Part shown: positions 32,498 to 40,674 of the stretch, piece by piece
Numbering within the stretch: position 1 is the stretch's first letter
How the letters are laid out: each line of letters opens with the position of its first letter
Assembly: GCF_014201905.1 (NCBI RefSeq)
Contig: NZ_JACHFM010000007.1
Span: 1-64,000, forward strand
Source of the DNA: Amaricoccus macauensis
Lineage (GTDB): Bacteria; Pseudomonadota; Alphaproteobacteria; Rhodobacterales; Rhodobacteraceae
DNA: 64,000 nucleotides
Direction of reading: 5' to 3'
The notes under the pieces: model-generated
Told to the model about the DNA's origin: nothing
What the model saw: only the letters and a program-made list of their open reading frames with translations
The model's database searches: none
Program-made: the position numbers and the translations under genes

Positions 32498-34693
32498 GTG
32501 AAAGACCTGCCCCTCCGCAGCCTTCTCGTGATCGGCCTTCCCCTGGCCTGCCTCCTCCTCGCCACGCCGGAGGCGGCGTATACCCAAGCCCCCGCTCAGA
32601 CCACACCGGAAGCCGCCGCGACCGACCCGCTGCTCCTTCCCCTGCCCCGCCCCGCCCCCGCGCTGGAAACGGCACCGGAGACTGCCCCGGAGACTGCCCC
32701 GGAAACTGCCGCCGCCGCACCCGGCACGCCCGATCCGGCTCCGACTGCCATCGGGCCGCCCGCAGCTCCGCCCCCCGATCCGCCCCCCGATCCGGCAGCC
32801 GTCGCATTCTTCACCCGGCCCGCCGTTGCGGCCGAGGTGGATCTCGCCCTCGGTGAGGCCGAGGCGGGCGATCTCACTGGTGCCGCCCGCCGGCTCGACG
32901 CCCGGATCGCGGCGAGCCCCGCCCTGCCGGAACCCCGCGCCGCCCGGGCCGCGCTCGCCATGCTGGCGGGCGTCCCCACCAGCGCGCTCGACGACCTCGA
33001 GGCCGCGGCGGACGCCGGGCTCACCGGCCTTGCCCAGCTCCTCGCCGGCCCGATCTTCGCACCGCTCGGCGATGACCCCGCCCTCGCGCCCCGCCTCGCG
33101 GCGCTGCTGGCGCGGCCGGACCCCGCGCCGGTGGCCCCGGTGCCGGCGGCGGTCACGGATCAGAGCGCGCCCATCACCGAGGCCAGCACCGCCTGGACCC
33201 CCGAGACCGGCCGGCTCACGCCGCGCTTCGCCTTCGCCGCGAAGCCACCCGGCCCGGTCCTGCCGGCGAAGCCCAAGGTCGCCGCCCTCGACATCCTGCG
33301 CGAGCACTGGAAACGCGGCCGCGCCGCCGGCAACTGGGGCGATCTCTACGACAACCGCGATCGCGGCAACTCGCGCCTCGATCTCACCCGCTACCCGCAG
33401 GTCGCGGCCACGGTCTACGACCCGGCCGCCCGGGCGGCGGATGCCGACTACGGCCTGCAGGACCGCTTCCTCTTCGACCGGCCGACCTTCGGCAACTCCT
33501 CGACCGCGGTCACCGACGGCGCGCTCTGGCGCAGCCTGCCGCGCCTCGCCATGACCGAGCCCGACGGCGCCGGCCCCCTGCGCCTCTGGCAGAACGCCAG
33601 CACGAACGCGCTCTACGTCTATCCCGCGCACAAGGACTTCGACGCGGCGAAGACGGACGAGGTGGGCGACCTCTTCCCGGCGAACACCCCCTACCTGCTG
33701 GTCAGCCACGGCTCCTCGGGGTCGGACCAGCCATTCCTCGACGCGGTCGCACTCATCCTCGCGAGCTTCCGCCCCGACACCAAGGCAAAGCTCACCGCGG
33801 AAAACCTGATCGTGCCCACGGTGCAGATGGTCTTCCACCGCAGCCTCCGGCCGGTCACCTCGCGCCCGCTCTACATGAGCGCCACCGCCTGGCCGGCCGC
33901 GATCGCGCCCTGGGACATCAACACCGCCCGCATGGTGAGCCTCGCGAACGCCATCAAGGCCGACGCCATCCCGCCGCAGGTGCGCCTCAGCGTCGAGAGC
34001 GAAGACCTCGCCACCCCGGGCATCGACTTCTTCGGCGCCGGTCTCTCGGAACAGCTCTTCGACACGCCGGGCGCGATCGCGCGGGTCTGGCGCTCCAAGG
34101 CCGCCCGGCGCAGCATGGTGGTCTCGGCGGCGGAGACCCGCGATCCGAACGGCCGCAAGCTCGTCCTCGAGTGGCGCCTGCTGCAGGGCGATCCGCGCCA
34201 CGTCACGATCGAGCCGCTCGACGGCGGCACCCGCGCCCGCATCACCCTCGACTGGACGCCGCCGTTCCCGATCTCGAAGGAGAACCCGATCCGTTCCGCC
34301 CGCGTCGATGTGGGCGTCTTCGCCTCGAACGGCGCCCACGACAGCGCGCCGGCGATCCTCAGCTGGTACATGCCGCCCTCGGAGGTCCGCGAGATCGAGA
34401 CCGGGCCGGACGGCGCGCCGCGCACCGCAGCGATCGCCCACGCCGCACCCGGGGTCTACGCCGACCCGATGCTGGTGCCGCACGCCGACTGGACCGACCA
34501 CTTCACCTACGGCGAGGACGGCGTGCTCACCGGCTGGGTCCGGAGCCGCGGCGACGGCACCCCGGACGAGATCTTCGCCCCCGACGGCAGCCGCCTGCCG
34601 GAGACCGGCGGCCCGGCCGAGACCGTCGCCTATCCGCTGGAACGCGACCCGGACGGCCGCCTCGTGGTGCGGGAGACCGGCCGGCCAGAATGA
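32498..34693 (+). CDS. Periplasmic protein of unknown function
   Basis: 731 aa from GTG at 32498, chosen because it gives a signal peptide (MKDLPLRSLLVIGLPLACLLLATPEA in outline, cut near TQA). The open frame upstream lacks such a signal. A Pro/Ala/Thr-rich linker with an in-frame tandem repeat (GAGACTGCCCCG units near 32680-32710) follows. An Ala-rich helical segment (about 105-225) may be TPR-like. The C-terminal globular part (about 265-640) contains LYVYPAHKDFDAA, LVSHGSSGSDQPFLDAV and RVDVGVFASNGAHDSAPAILSW-like strands. I do not recognise the family. The SHGSSGSDQ turn looks like an active-site loop. Possible role in EPS processing by context only. Confidence 0.75.
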   Translation: MKDLPLRSLLVIGLPLACLLLATPEAAYTQAPAQTTPEAAATDPLLLPLPRPAPALETAPETAPETAPETAAAAPGTPDPAPTAIGPPAAPPPDPPPDPAAVAFFTRPAVAAEVDLALGEAEAGDLTGAARRLDARIAASPALPEPRAARAALAMLAGVPTSALDDLEAAADAGLTGLAQLLAGPIFAPLGDDPALAPRLAALLARPDPAPVAPVPAAVTDQSAPITEASTAWTPETGRLTPRFAFAAKPPGPVLPAKPKVAALDILREHWKRGRAAGNWGDLYDNRDRGNSRLDLTRYPQVAATVYDPAARAADADYGLQDRFLFDRPTFGNSSTAVTDGALWRSLPRLAMTEPDGAGPLRLWQNASTNALYVYPAHKDFDAAKTDEVGDLFPANTPYLLVSHGSSGSDQPFLDAVALILASFRPDTKAKLTAENLIVPTVQMVFHRSLRPVTSRPLYMSATAWPAAIAPWDINTARMVSLANAIKADAIPPQVRLSVESEDLATPGIDFFGAGLSEQLFDTPGAIARVWRSKAARRSMVVSAAETRDPNGRKLVLEWRLLQGDPRHVTIEPLDGGTRARITLDWTPPFPISKENPIRSARVDVGVFASNGAHDSAPAILSWYMPPSEVREIETGPDGAPRTAAIAHAAPGVYADPMLVPHADWTDHFTYGEDGVLTGWVRSRGDGTPDEIFAPDGSRLPETGGPAETVAYPLERDPDGRLVVRETGRPE

Positions 34694-34729
34694 GGCGTGC
34701 CAGAACGAGGCGTGCCGGAGTGAGGCGCG
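34685..34729 (+). repeat. 15-base tandem repeat over the stop codon
   Basis: Three imperfect copies of CCAGAATGAGGCGTG (34685-34699, 34700-34714, 34715-34729). The stop codon of the 731-aa gene lies in the first unit, so copy changes would not alter the protein. Confidence 0.6.
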
Positions 34730-34756
34730 GGCAGCGTGAAACACCTGCCCGGGCGC

Positions 34757-34864
34757 ATGTCTGCACTCCGTGTTGGCCAGTGGATCCGGCCAGTGGATCC
34801 GGCCAGTGGATCCGGCCAGTGGATCCCGGATGCATCGGCATCGACCAACACGGAGTGCCGACAT
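34757..34864. repeat. Dispersed long-hairpin element, copy B with tandem-repeat loop
   Basis: Arms 34757-34776 and 34845-34864 (core TGTCTGCACTCCGTGTTGG) pair with one mismatch. The loop holds four direct copies of GGCCAGTGGATCC (34775-34826) in place of the short loop of copies A and D, then CGGATGCATCGGCATC. It follows the stop of the 731-aa gene by 63 bases. Confidence 0.88.
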
Positions 34865-34943
34865 TTCCGCGAGGCCCGCGCGCCTTGCATTGGAAACCCC
34901 TGCCGCCTCGCCTATAGCTCGGGTCCGACCAGAGAAGCACCAC

Positions 34944-35900
34944 ATGCGTCCAGCCGACTCCCCGCCCCTGTCACCGTCCTCGCCCCCCGTCACGGTGGTG
35001 ATCCCGGCCTATGAGCGGGCGGCGACCATCGTCGCGGCGATCGACAGCGTGCTGCGGCAGACCCGGACCGATTTCGAACTCCTCGTCATCGACGACGGCT
35101 CCTCGGACGGCACCGCCGAGGCGGCGGAAACCGTCGCCGACCCCCGGCTCCGGGTGGTGCGGCTGCCGAAGAACCGCGGGGCGGCGGGGGCGCGCAACGC
35201 CGGTGCCGCCGAGGCGCGGGGCCGCTGGATCGCCTTCCAGGACAGCGACGACGAATGGCTGCCGGAAAAGCTCGCGCTGCAGCTCGCCCGCCTCGAGGCG
35301 CACCCGGACGCGATCGCCGCCTACTGCGGCCTGCTGACCGTGGGGGAGCTTGACGCGGACGCCCACGGCCGCACCCGGCTCGCCTACGTTCCCGGCCCGG
35401 AGATCGAGCTCGTCGAGGGGCGGATCCAGCCGACGCTGCTCATGCAGAACGTCATGAGCACCCAGACCGTGGTGGTGCGCCGCGACGTCTTCCTCGCGCT
35501 CGGCGGCTTCGACGAGAGCCTGCCCGCCATGGAGGACTGGGAATTCGCGATCCGCCTCGCGGGCGCCGGCGAGATCGCCTTCGTCGACGCGCCGCTGGTG
35601 CATCAGCGCTTCTCGCCGAACTCGCTCACCCGCAATCTCGAGAAGCAGCTCCGCTCGCACGCGATGATCCTCGAAAAGTCGCGGCCGCTCTATGCCGGGC
35701 GCCCCGACCTCCTCGCCCGGCAATACTACATCCTCGCCGGCGACAGCCGGCGCAGCGGCGACCTCGATGCGGCGCGGTGCTACCTCGCCCTCGCCCGGGC
35801 CGCCCGGCCGGGACAATCCCGGCCAATCGCCATGTCGCTCTACGTGGCGGGCCTGCGCCTCGCCCGCGCCCTCCGGCGCCAGCCCCCCGACGCCTCCTGA
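34944..35900 (+). CDS. GT2-family glycosyltransferase
   Basis: 318 aa from ATG at 34944. Classic GT2 opening VTVVIPAYERAATIVAAIDS (residues 16-35), then LVIDDGSSDGTAEAA, NRGAAGARNAG, and the metal-binding FQDSDDEWLPEKL. The acceptor half carries LGGFDESLPAMEDWEFAIRL. This is the usual domain of capsule/EPS sugar transferases, acting on the cytosolic side of the membrane. The C-terminal 60 residues are helical and basic. Its upstream neighbour is hairpin copy B, so it probably has its own promoter in 34865-34943. Donor sugar is not predictable from the sequence. Confidence 0.9.
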   Translation: MRPADSPPLSPSSPPVTVVIPAYERAATIVAAIDSVLRQTRTDFELLVIDDGSSDGTAEAAETVADPRLRVVRLPKNRGAAGARNAGAAEARGRWIAFQDSDDEWLPEKLALQLARLEAHPDAIAAYCGLLTVGELDADAHGRTRLAYVPGPEIELVEGRIQPTLLMQNVMSTQTVVVRRDVFLALGGFDESLPAMEDWEFAIRLAGAGEIAFVDAPLVHQRFSPNSLTRNLEKQLRSHAMILEKSRPLYAGRPDLLARQYYILAGDSRRSGDLDAARCYLALARAARPGQSRPIAMSLYVAGLRLARALRRQPPDAS

Positions 35901-35952
35901 GGGCGAACTGCCCCCGTGGCAGACTGCTTCCCATCCTGGCATGACCACATTG

Positions 35953-36003
35953 GGAAATATTTCCATTTATATTTGGAAGTATCTCATATCGTTATCGGAT
36001 ATG
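35953..36003. promoter_or_regulatory. AT-rich palindrome cluster upstream of the cytochrome gene
   Basis: GGAAATATTTCC (35953-35964) is a perfect palindrome. CATATC (35985-35990) and GATATG (35998-36003) form an inverted repeat with a 7-base spacer. The whole 35940-36085 stretch is far more AT-rich than its surroundings, which fits a regulated promoter region. Confidence 0.45.
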
Positions 36004-36063
36004 CCACGGGGATATCTCCGACTTAACTCAAAGATGCACCCCGCATTATCCATATCAACAGAA

Positions 36064-36077
36064 TTGATCATGATCAA
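36064..36077. promoter_or_regulatory. Perfect FNR/FnrL-type box
   Basis: TTGATCATGATCAA matches the consensus TTGATnnnnATCAA exactly and sits inside the 18-base palindrome AATTGATCATGATCAATT. Its centre is 75 bases before the cytochrome ATG at 36146. A class II site at -41.5 would place the transcript start near 36112. Alphaproteobacterial FnrL binds this motif under low oxygen. Confidence 0.75.
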
Positions 36078-36145
36078 TTTATTCAGATACCGGATCCCAT
36101 AGGCTGGCGGCTGGATTTGCCTGAGGCCGGACGAAGGAACTCAGA

Positions 36146-38218
36146 ATGCTCGGGAAGAAAGCAGCCATCGGTGCTGCGGCCGTATTGGGCGTGGCGGGTC
36201 TCGCCCTCTGGTTCGCGCTGCCGCCACGTCTGGCGGAGATCTCTCCGGGCTTTACCGAAGCGCCTGTCCCGGAGCTTATCGAGCAGGGACGATACATTGC
36301 CGAGCTCGGCGACTGCGTCGCCTGTCACACCGCCAGGGACGGCGAGCCCATGGCCGGGGGTCTGGCGCTCGAAAGCCCGATGGGCACGATCTATTCGACG
36401 AACATCACCCCGGACCGGGAAACCGGCATCGGCGAGTGGACCTTCGCCGAGTTCGACCGCGCCATGCGCCAGGGCGTCGCCGCCGACGGGCACAATCTCT
36501 ATCCCGCGATGCCCTATCCCTCCTACGCGCGGATGACGGACGAGGACATGAGCGCGCTCTGGGCCTACATGACGGCGGGCGTCGCCCCGGTCGAGCGGGC
36601 CAACACGCCGACCGCGCTGCCCTTTCCGTTCAGCCAGCGCTGGGGGCTCTCCTACTGGAACGCCGTCTTCCTCGACGACCGGCAGTTCGTGGCCGACCCG
36701 GCCGAGGACGCCGGGTGGAACCGCGGCGCCTATCTCGTCCAGAGCCTCGGGCACTGCGGCGCCTGCCACACGCCCCGCGGCCTCGCCTTCCAGGAAGTCA
36801 CCATGGACGAGAAGGGCCGCAACGGAGCCGACTTCCTCGCCGGCGCCCAGGTCGAGAACTGGAACGCGGTCAGCCTGCGCAACCTCTGGGACATCCCCGA
36901 CATGGTGGAGCTGCTCAGGACCGGCCAGAACCGGTTCGCCACCGTCTCGGGCGGCATGGTCGACGTGATCTCGCACTCGACGCAGCATTTCACCGAGGAA
37001 GACCTGACGGCGATGGCCGTCTACATGAAGTCGCTGCCCTATGAGCGCACCGAGCCCGAGGTGCCCCTGACCCAGGAGGAGCTGGTCGCGGCCGCGACGG
37101 TGCCCGGGACCACCTACACCACGCCGGGCGGACTCGGCTACGCGCAGTTCTGCGCCGACTGCCACCGGCTGAACGGCCAAGGCGTGCCGGGGATCTTCCC
37201 GCCCTTCGTGGGCAACCACACGATCTCGGCCGAGGATCCGGCGACGCTTCTCCACATCACGCTCACCGGCTGGCAGACACCGGTCACCGCGACCCATCCG
37301 CGCAGCTTCCACATGCCGGGCTTCGCCCGCCTCGGCGACGACGAGATCGCCGCGATCCTGACCTTCGTGCGCGACAACTGGGGCGGCGGCGCGGGAGGCA
37401 TCTCGACGAAGCAGGTGGCCGAGGCGCGCCGGAAGCTCGACCCCTCGATCGACGATTCCCGCTTCGAGACCCCTCGCATCGCGAGCATGCTCGCCGAGGA
37501 CAACGCGGAACAGCTCGTGCACGGCATGCGGCTCAACGCCGAGACCCGCGACCTCCTGCCGGAGAACGTCGGGAACGGCCTCAACTGCTCGTCGTGCCAC
37601 CTGAACGCCGGCACGGTCGCCGACGGCTCGCCCTACGTGGGCATCTCCGCGTTCTTCCCGTCCTACCAGAAGCGCGCGGGCAAGGTCATCTCGATGGAGG
37701 AGCGCATCAACGGCTGCTTCCGCCGCTCGATGAACGGCAAGCCGATCGACCCCACCGGCGACGACATGAAGGCCATGCTGGCCTATTTCGACTGGATGCG
37801 CGGCGAGACGAAGCCCGAGGACAAGGTCGAGGGCCGCGGAATCGGCAAGATCGACACGACGCTCACGCCCGATCCCGTCCGCGGCAAGGAGATCTATGCC
37901 GCGCAGTGCGCCGTCTGCCACGGCGCGGACGGCGAGGGCATCAGGGACGCCGCCGGCCGGATCATCTATCCCGCGCTCTGGGGCGCGTACTCGTTCAACA
38001 TCGGTGCCGGCATGGCCCGGACGAACACCGCCGCCGCCTTCGTCAGGCAGAACATGCCGATCGCGGCGCACGGACAGTTCCCGCTCGGCCAGGGCGGCCT
38101 CAGCGATCAGGACGCGCTGGACGTGGCCGAGTACTTCTCGCACATGCCCCGGCCGGACTTCCCCGACAAGGTCGGGGACTGGCCGAACGACCCGAAGCCG
38201 AAGGACTCCCGCTACTGA
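36146..38218 (+). CDS. Pentahaem cytochrome c: triheme AdhB-like part fused to diheme TsdA-like part
   Basis: 690 aa. An N-terminal hydrophobic helix (about 6-26) anchors or exports it. Five CxxCH haem sites are CVACH 57-61, CGACH 204-208, CADCH 336-340, CSSCH 481-485 and CAVCH 588-592. Residues 40-415 resemble the triheme cytochrome subunit of alcohol/gluconate dehydrogenases (GIGEWTFAEFDRAMRQG, GHCGACHTPRG). Residues 445-675 resemble the diheme thiosulfate dehydrogenase TsdA (NCSSCHLNAGT, RINGCFRRSMNGKPI), including a Cys at 524, about 40 residues after the fourth haem His, where TsdA has its Cys haem ligand. It probably moves electrons from a periplasmic dehydrogenase, possibly the GMC enzyme, and may handle thiosulfate or tetrathionate. 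An FNR box upstream suggests low-oxygen control. Confidence 0.9.
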   Translation: MLGKKAAIGAAAVLGVAGLALWFALPPRLAEISPGFTEAPVPELIEQGRYIAELGDCVACHTARDGEPMAGGLALESPMGTIYSTNITPDRETGIGEWTFAEFDRAMRQGVAADGHNLYPAMPYPSYARMTDEDMSALWAYMTAGVAPVERANTPTALPFPFSQRWGLSYWNAVFLDDRQFVADPAEDAGWNRGAYLVQSLGHCGACHTPRGLAFQEVTMDEKGRNGADFLAGAQVENWNAVSLRNLWDIPDMVELLRTGQNRFATVSGGMVDVISHSTQHFTEEDLTAMAVYMKSLPYERTEPEVPLTQEELVAAATVPGTTYTTPGGLGYAQFCADCHRLNGQGVPGIFPPFVGNHTISAEDPATLLHITLTGWQTPVTATHPRSFHMPGFARLGDDEIAAILTFVRDNWGGGAGGISTKQVAEARRKLDPSIDDSRFETPRIASMLAEDNAEQLVHGMRLNAETRDLLPENVGNGLNCSSCHLNAGTVADGSPYVGISAFFPSYQKRAGKVISMEERINGCFRRSMNGKPIDPTGDDMKAMLAYFDWMRGETKPEDKVEGRGIGKIDTTLTPDPVRGKEIYAAQCAVCHGADGEGIRDAAGRIIYPALWGAYSFNIGAGMARTNTAAAFVRQNMPIAAHGQFPLGQGGLSDQDALDVAEYFSHMPRPDFPDKVGDWPNDPKPKDSRY

Positions 38219-38328
38219 TGATGATGACCGCTCCCCCCGCCCGAGGCACCTCGGGCGGTCAGAGCACCCGGCATCCGCTCTCGCTGGCGCTCCGGGCTCG
38301 TGGCCGGGTCAGGTTTCCGCGCTCCGGG

Positions 38329-38356
38329 GTTAACGAAGCTTGCGATCCCCGTTAAC
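38329..38356. terminator. Possible bidirectional hairpin
   Basis: GTTAACG (38329-38335) and CGTTAAC (38350-38356), with overlapping GGGG/CCCC pairing, lie between the convergent cytochrome and UDP-xylose synthase genes. The stem is short and the call is weak. Confidence 0.35.
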
Positions 38357-38432
38357 GCGCAGGGAGGGTATCATTGACAATCAATCGCCTGACCCATCCG
38401 CGCAACTTGCGCAGCCAGGGCTCCGCAACCTC

Positions 38433-39404
38433 TCACGCCTCGGCGGCGACCCGGCCCGCGAGCAGGTCGTCGAAATAGGCGATGGTCTTCTTCAGCCCCT
38501 CCTCGAGGGCGACGGTCGGCTCCCAGCCGAGCACCGACCGGGCGCGGGTGATGTCGGGCTGGCGCTGGGTCGGGTCGTTCTCCGGCAGCGGCCGGTGCAC
38601 CAGCTCGGACGCCGATCCGGTGAGCTCCAGCACCTTCTCGGCCAGCTCGCGGATGGTGAACTCACCCGGATTGCCGATGTTGATCGGTCCGGTCACGTCG
38701 TCGGGCGTCGCCATCAGCCGCACGAATCCCTCGATCAGGTCGTCGACGTAGCAGAAGCTCCGGGTCTGGCTGCCCTCGCCATAGAGGGTGATCGGCTCGC
38801 CCCGCAGCGCCTGCACGATGAAGTTCGACACCACCCGCCCGTCGTTCGGATGCATCCGCGGCCCGTAGGTGTTGAAGATCCGCACCACCTTGATGCGGAG
38901 CTTGTGCTGGCGGAGGTAGTCGAAGCACAGGGTCTCGGCGCAGCGCTTGCCCTCGTCGTAGCATGACCGCGGCCCGATCGGATTGACGTTGCCCCAGTAC
39001 TCTTCGGTCTGCGGATGCTGGCTCGGATCGCCGTAGACCTCCGAGGTCGAGGCCTGGAACATCTTCGCCCGGGTCCGCTTGGCGAGACCGAGCATGTTGA
39101 TCGCGCCGTGCACGGAGGTCTTCGTGGTCTGCACCGGGTCGAACTGGTAGTGCACCGGGCTCGCGGGGCAGGCGAGGTTGTAGATCTCGTCGACCTCCAC
39201 ATAGAGCGGGAAGGTCACGTCGTGGCGCATCAGCTCGAAGTTCGACGCATCCATCAGGTGCGCGACATTGGCCCGGCGCCCGGTGAAATAGTTGTCGACG
39301 CAGAGCACCTCGTTGCCTTCGGCGACCAGCCGCTCGCAGAGGTGGCTGCCGAGGAAGCCGGCGCCGCCGGTCACGAGAATCCGCTTCGAGATGATCCCGC
39401 CCAT
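38433..39404 (-). CDS. UDP-glucuronate decarboxylase (UDP-xylose synthase)
   Basis: 323 aa from ATG at 39404, with GGAG 9-12 bases upstream. Rossmann motif [18 protein letters not shown] (about residues 8-25), then [16 protein letters not shown], the UXS-type [17 protein letters not shown], catalytic STSEVYGDP and YDEGKRCAE (YxxxK), and [20 protein letters not shown]. These are hallmark residues of UXS. It forms UDP-xylose from UDP-glucuronate with NAD. It therefore supplies xylose to the EPS, or UDP-4-keto-arabinose-type side products. It is convergent with the cytochrome gene and divergent from a sulfotransferase gene across 159 bases. Confidence 0.95.
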   Translation of the reverse strand: MGGIISKRILVTGGAGFLGSHLCERLVAEGNEVLCVDNYFTGRRANVAHLMDASNFELMRHDVTFPLYVEVDEIYNLACPASPVHYQFDPVQTTKTSVHGAINMLGLAKRTRAKMFQASTSEVYGDPSQHPQTEEYWGNVNPIGPRSCYDEGKRCAETLCFDYLRQHKLRIKVVRIFNTYGPRMHPNDGRVVSNFIVQALRGEPITLYGEGSQTRSFCYVDDLIEGFVRLMATPDDVTGPINIGNPGEFTIRELAEKVLELTGSASELVHRPLPENDPTQRQPDITRARSVLGWEPTVALEEGLKKTIAYFDDLLAGRVAAEA

Positions 39405-39563
39405 CCACTGTCTCCGCCTGTTTTCGGCTCCTCCTACCAGACCGCGCATCGGCGGGTAAATGACACTTGTGCAGCGCAGCGGAATTGCCGCTTGCTTTTA
39501 TCCGCGCCGGAATCGATTCTGCGGCATGTGTTTCCTTACCCGGTATGAGGGAGTCCCCACCGC

Positions 39564-40568
39564 ATGCTGGACGAGCAGGCGTCCTTCCCCGACATGACCA
39601 TCGCCGACCTCGCCTCCCGCCCCGGCGACCGATCACCGATTCTCGTGACCGGCGCCCCGCGCTCGGGATCGACGTGGCTCGGCAACGTGCTCTGTCTCGC
39701 GCCAAACGTGGGATTCGTGCACGAACCGTTTAACCAGTACTGCTCGCAGGGCCTCTGCCGCGCCGATTTCCCGCATTCCTTCGTGCAGGTCACCGAGGAG
39801 AACGAGGCGCATTATCTCGAGGCGATGCGGGACACGCTGGCCTGGCGCTTCAGCCTGAGGGCGGAGCTTCGCGCCATCCCGACCCGCTCCAAACCGCGGC
39901 CGCCCCGCGCGCTCGCTCGCCTTGTGCGCGATTATGCCTACTTCGAGCAGATGCGCCGCAAGGACGCGCGGATGGTCATCAAGGATCCGATCGCGCTCTT
40001 CTCCGCCGACTGGATCGCCCGGCGCTTCGGCGCGAAGGTCGTGGTGCTGGTGCGCCACCCGGCGGGCTTCGTCGCCTCGATGCAGGCGGCGGGTTTCAAG
40101 ATGAACTTCGAGGCGTTCAGCCAGCAGCCCGCGCTCATGGAGGGCCGCCTCGCGCCCTTCGCCGACGAGATCCGCGCCGCGCCGCGCCTCTCCCCGAGCC
40201 TCGAGGCGAACACCCTGCTCTGGCGCATCCTGCACCACCACATCGACCTGCTGGCCCAGGAGCACCCGGACTGGATCTTCGTGCGCCACGAGGATCTCTC
40301 GCGCGATCCCGAGACCGCCTTCCCGCCGCTCTTCGAACGGCTCGGGCTGCCGTTCACCGACGAGGTGAGGGCCGGGCTCACGCAGTTCACCAGCGACCAG
40401 CCGGCGATCGGGCGGTTCTCGCTCTTCGGCACCCGCCGGCGCACCATGCGCTCGAGCGCCGCCTCGATGCGTTCCTACCGCAGCCGTCTCACCCCGGAGG
40501 AGATCGCCACCATCCGGCGGCTGGCCTCGCCGATCTGGGAGCGTTTCTACGACGCGAGCGACTGGTAG
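39564..40568 (+). CDS. Sulfotransferase
   Basis: 334 aa. P-loop ILVTGAPRSGSTWLGNVL (about residues 26-43) matches the PAPS phosphosulfate site, and KVVVLVRHPAGFVASM (about 156-171) the second PAPS site. Length and layout match carbohydrate sulfotransferases of the Sulfotransfer_1/3 group. The C-terminal region (TRRRTMRSSAASMRSYR) is strongly basic, suitable for anionic polysaccharide binding. It is followed after 106 bases by another sulfotransferase-like gene, with a 16-base palindrome (parS candidate) in between. Confidence 0.87.
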   Translation: MLDEQASFPDMTIADLASRPGDRSPILVTGAPRSGSTWLGNVLCLAPNVGFVHEPFNQYCSQGLCRADFPHSFVQVTEENEAHYLEAMRDTLAWRFSLRAELRAIPTRSKPRPPRALARLVRDYAYFEQMRRKDARMVIKDPIALFSADWIARRFGAKVVVLVRHPAGFVASMQAAGFKMNFEAFSQQPALMEGRLAPFADEIRAAPRLSPSLEANTLLWRILHHHIDLLAQEHPDWIFVRHEDLSRDPETAFPPLFERLGLPFTDEVRAGLTQFTSDQPAIGRFSLFGTRRRTMRSSAASMRSYRSRLTPEEIATIRRLASPIWERFYDASDW

Positions 40569-40587
40569 GTCGCACGCCCCGCCTGGC

Positions 40588-40603
40588 GTTCCGCGCGCGG
40601 AAC
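40588..40603. repeat. 16-base palindrome, parS candidate copy 1
   Basis: Exact copy of GTTCCGCGCGCGGAAC, extended to 18 bp as CG...CG (40587-40604). Intergenic, 19 bases past a sulfotransferase stop and 2 kb from the iterons. The other copies are at 44520, 45516 and 47172. Confidence 0.75.
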
Positions 40604-40674
40604 GTGCCCACCGGATCCGCGTGCGGAGTGCCTCGCAAGCCCCCCGCGCGCATCGGCAGAAGGACTAGCAGAGA

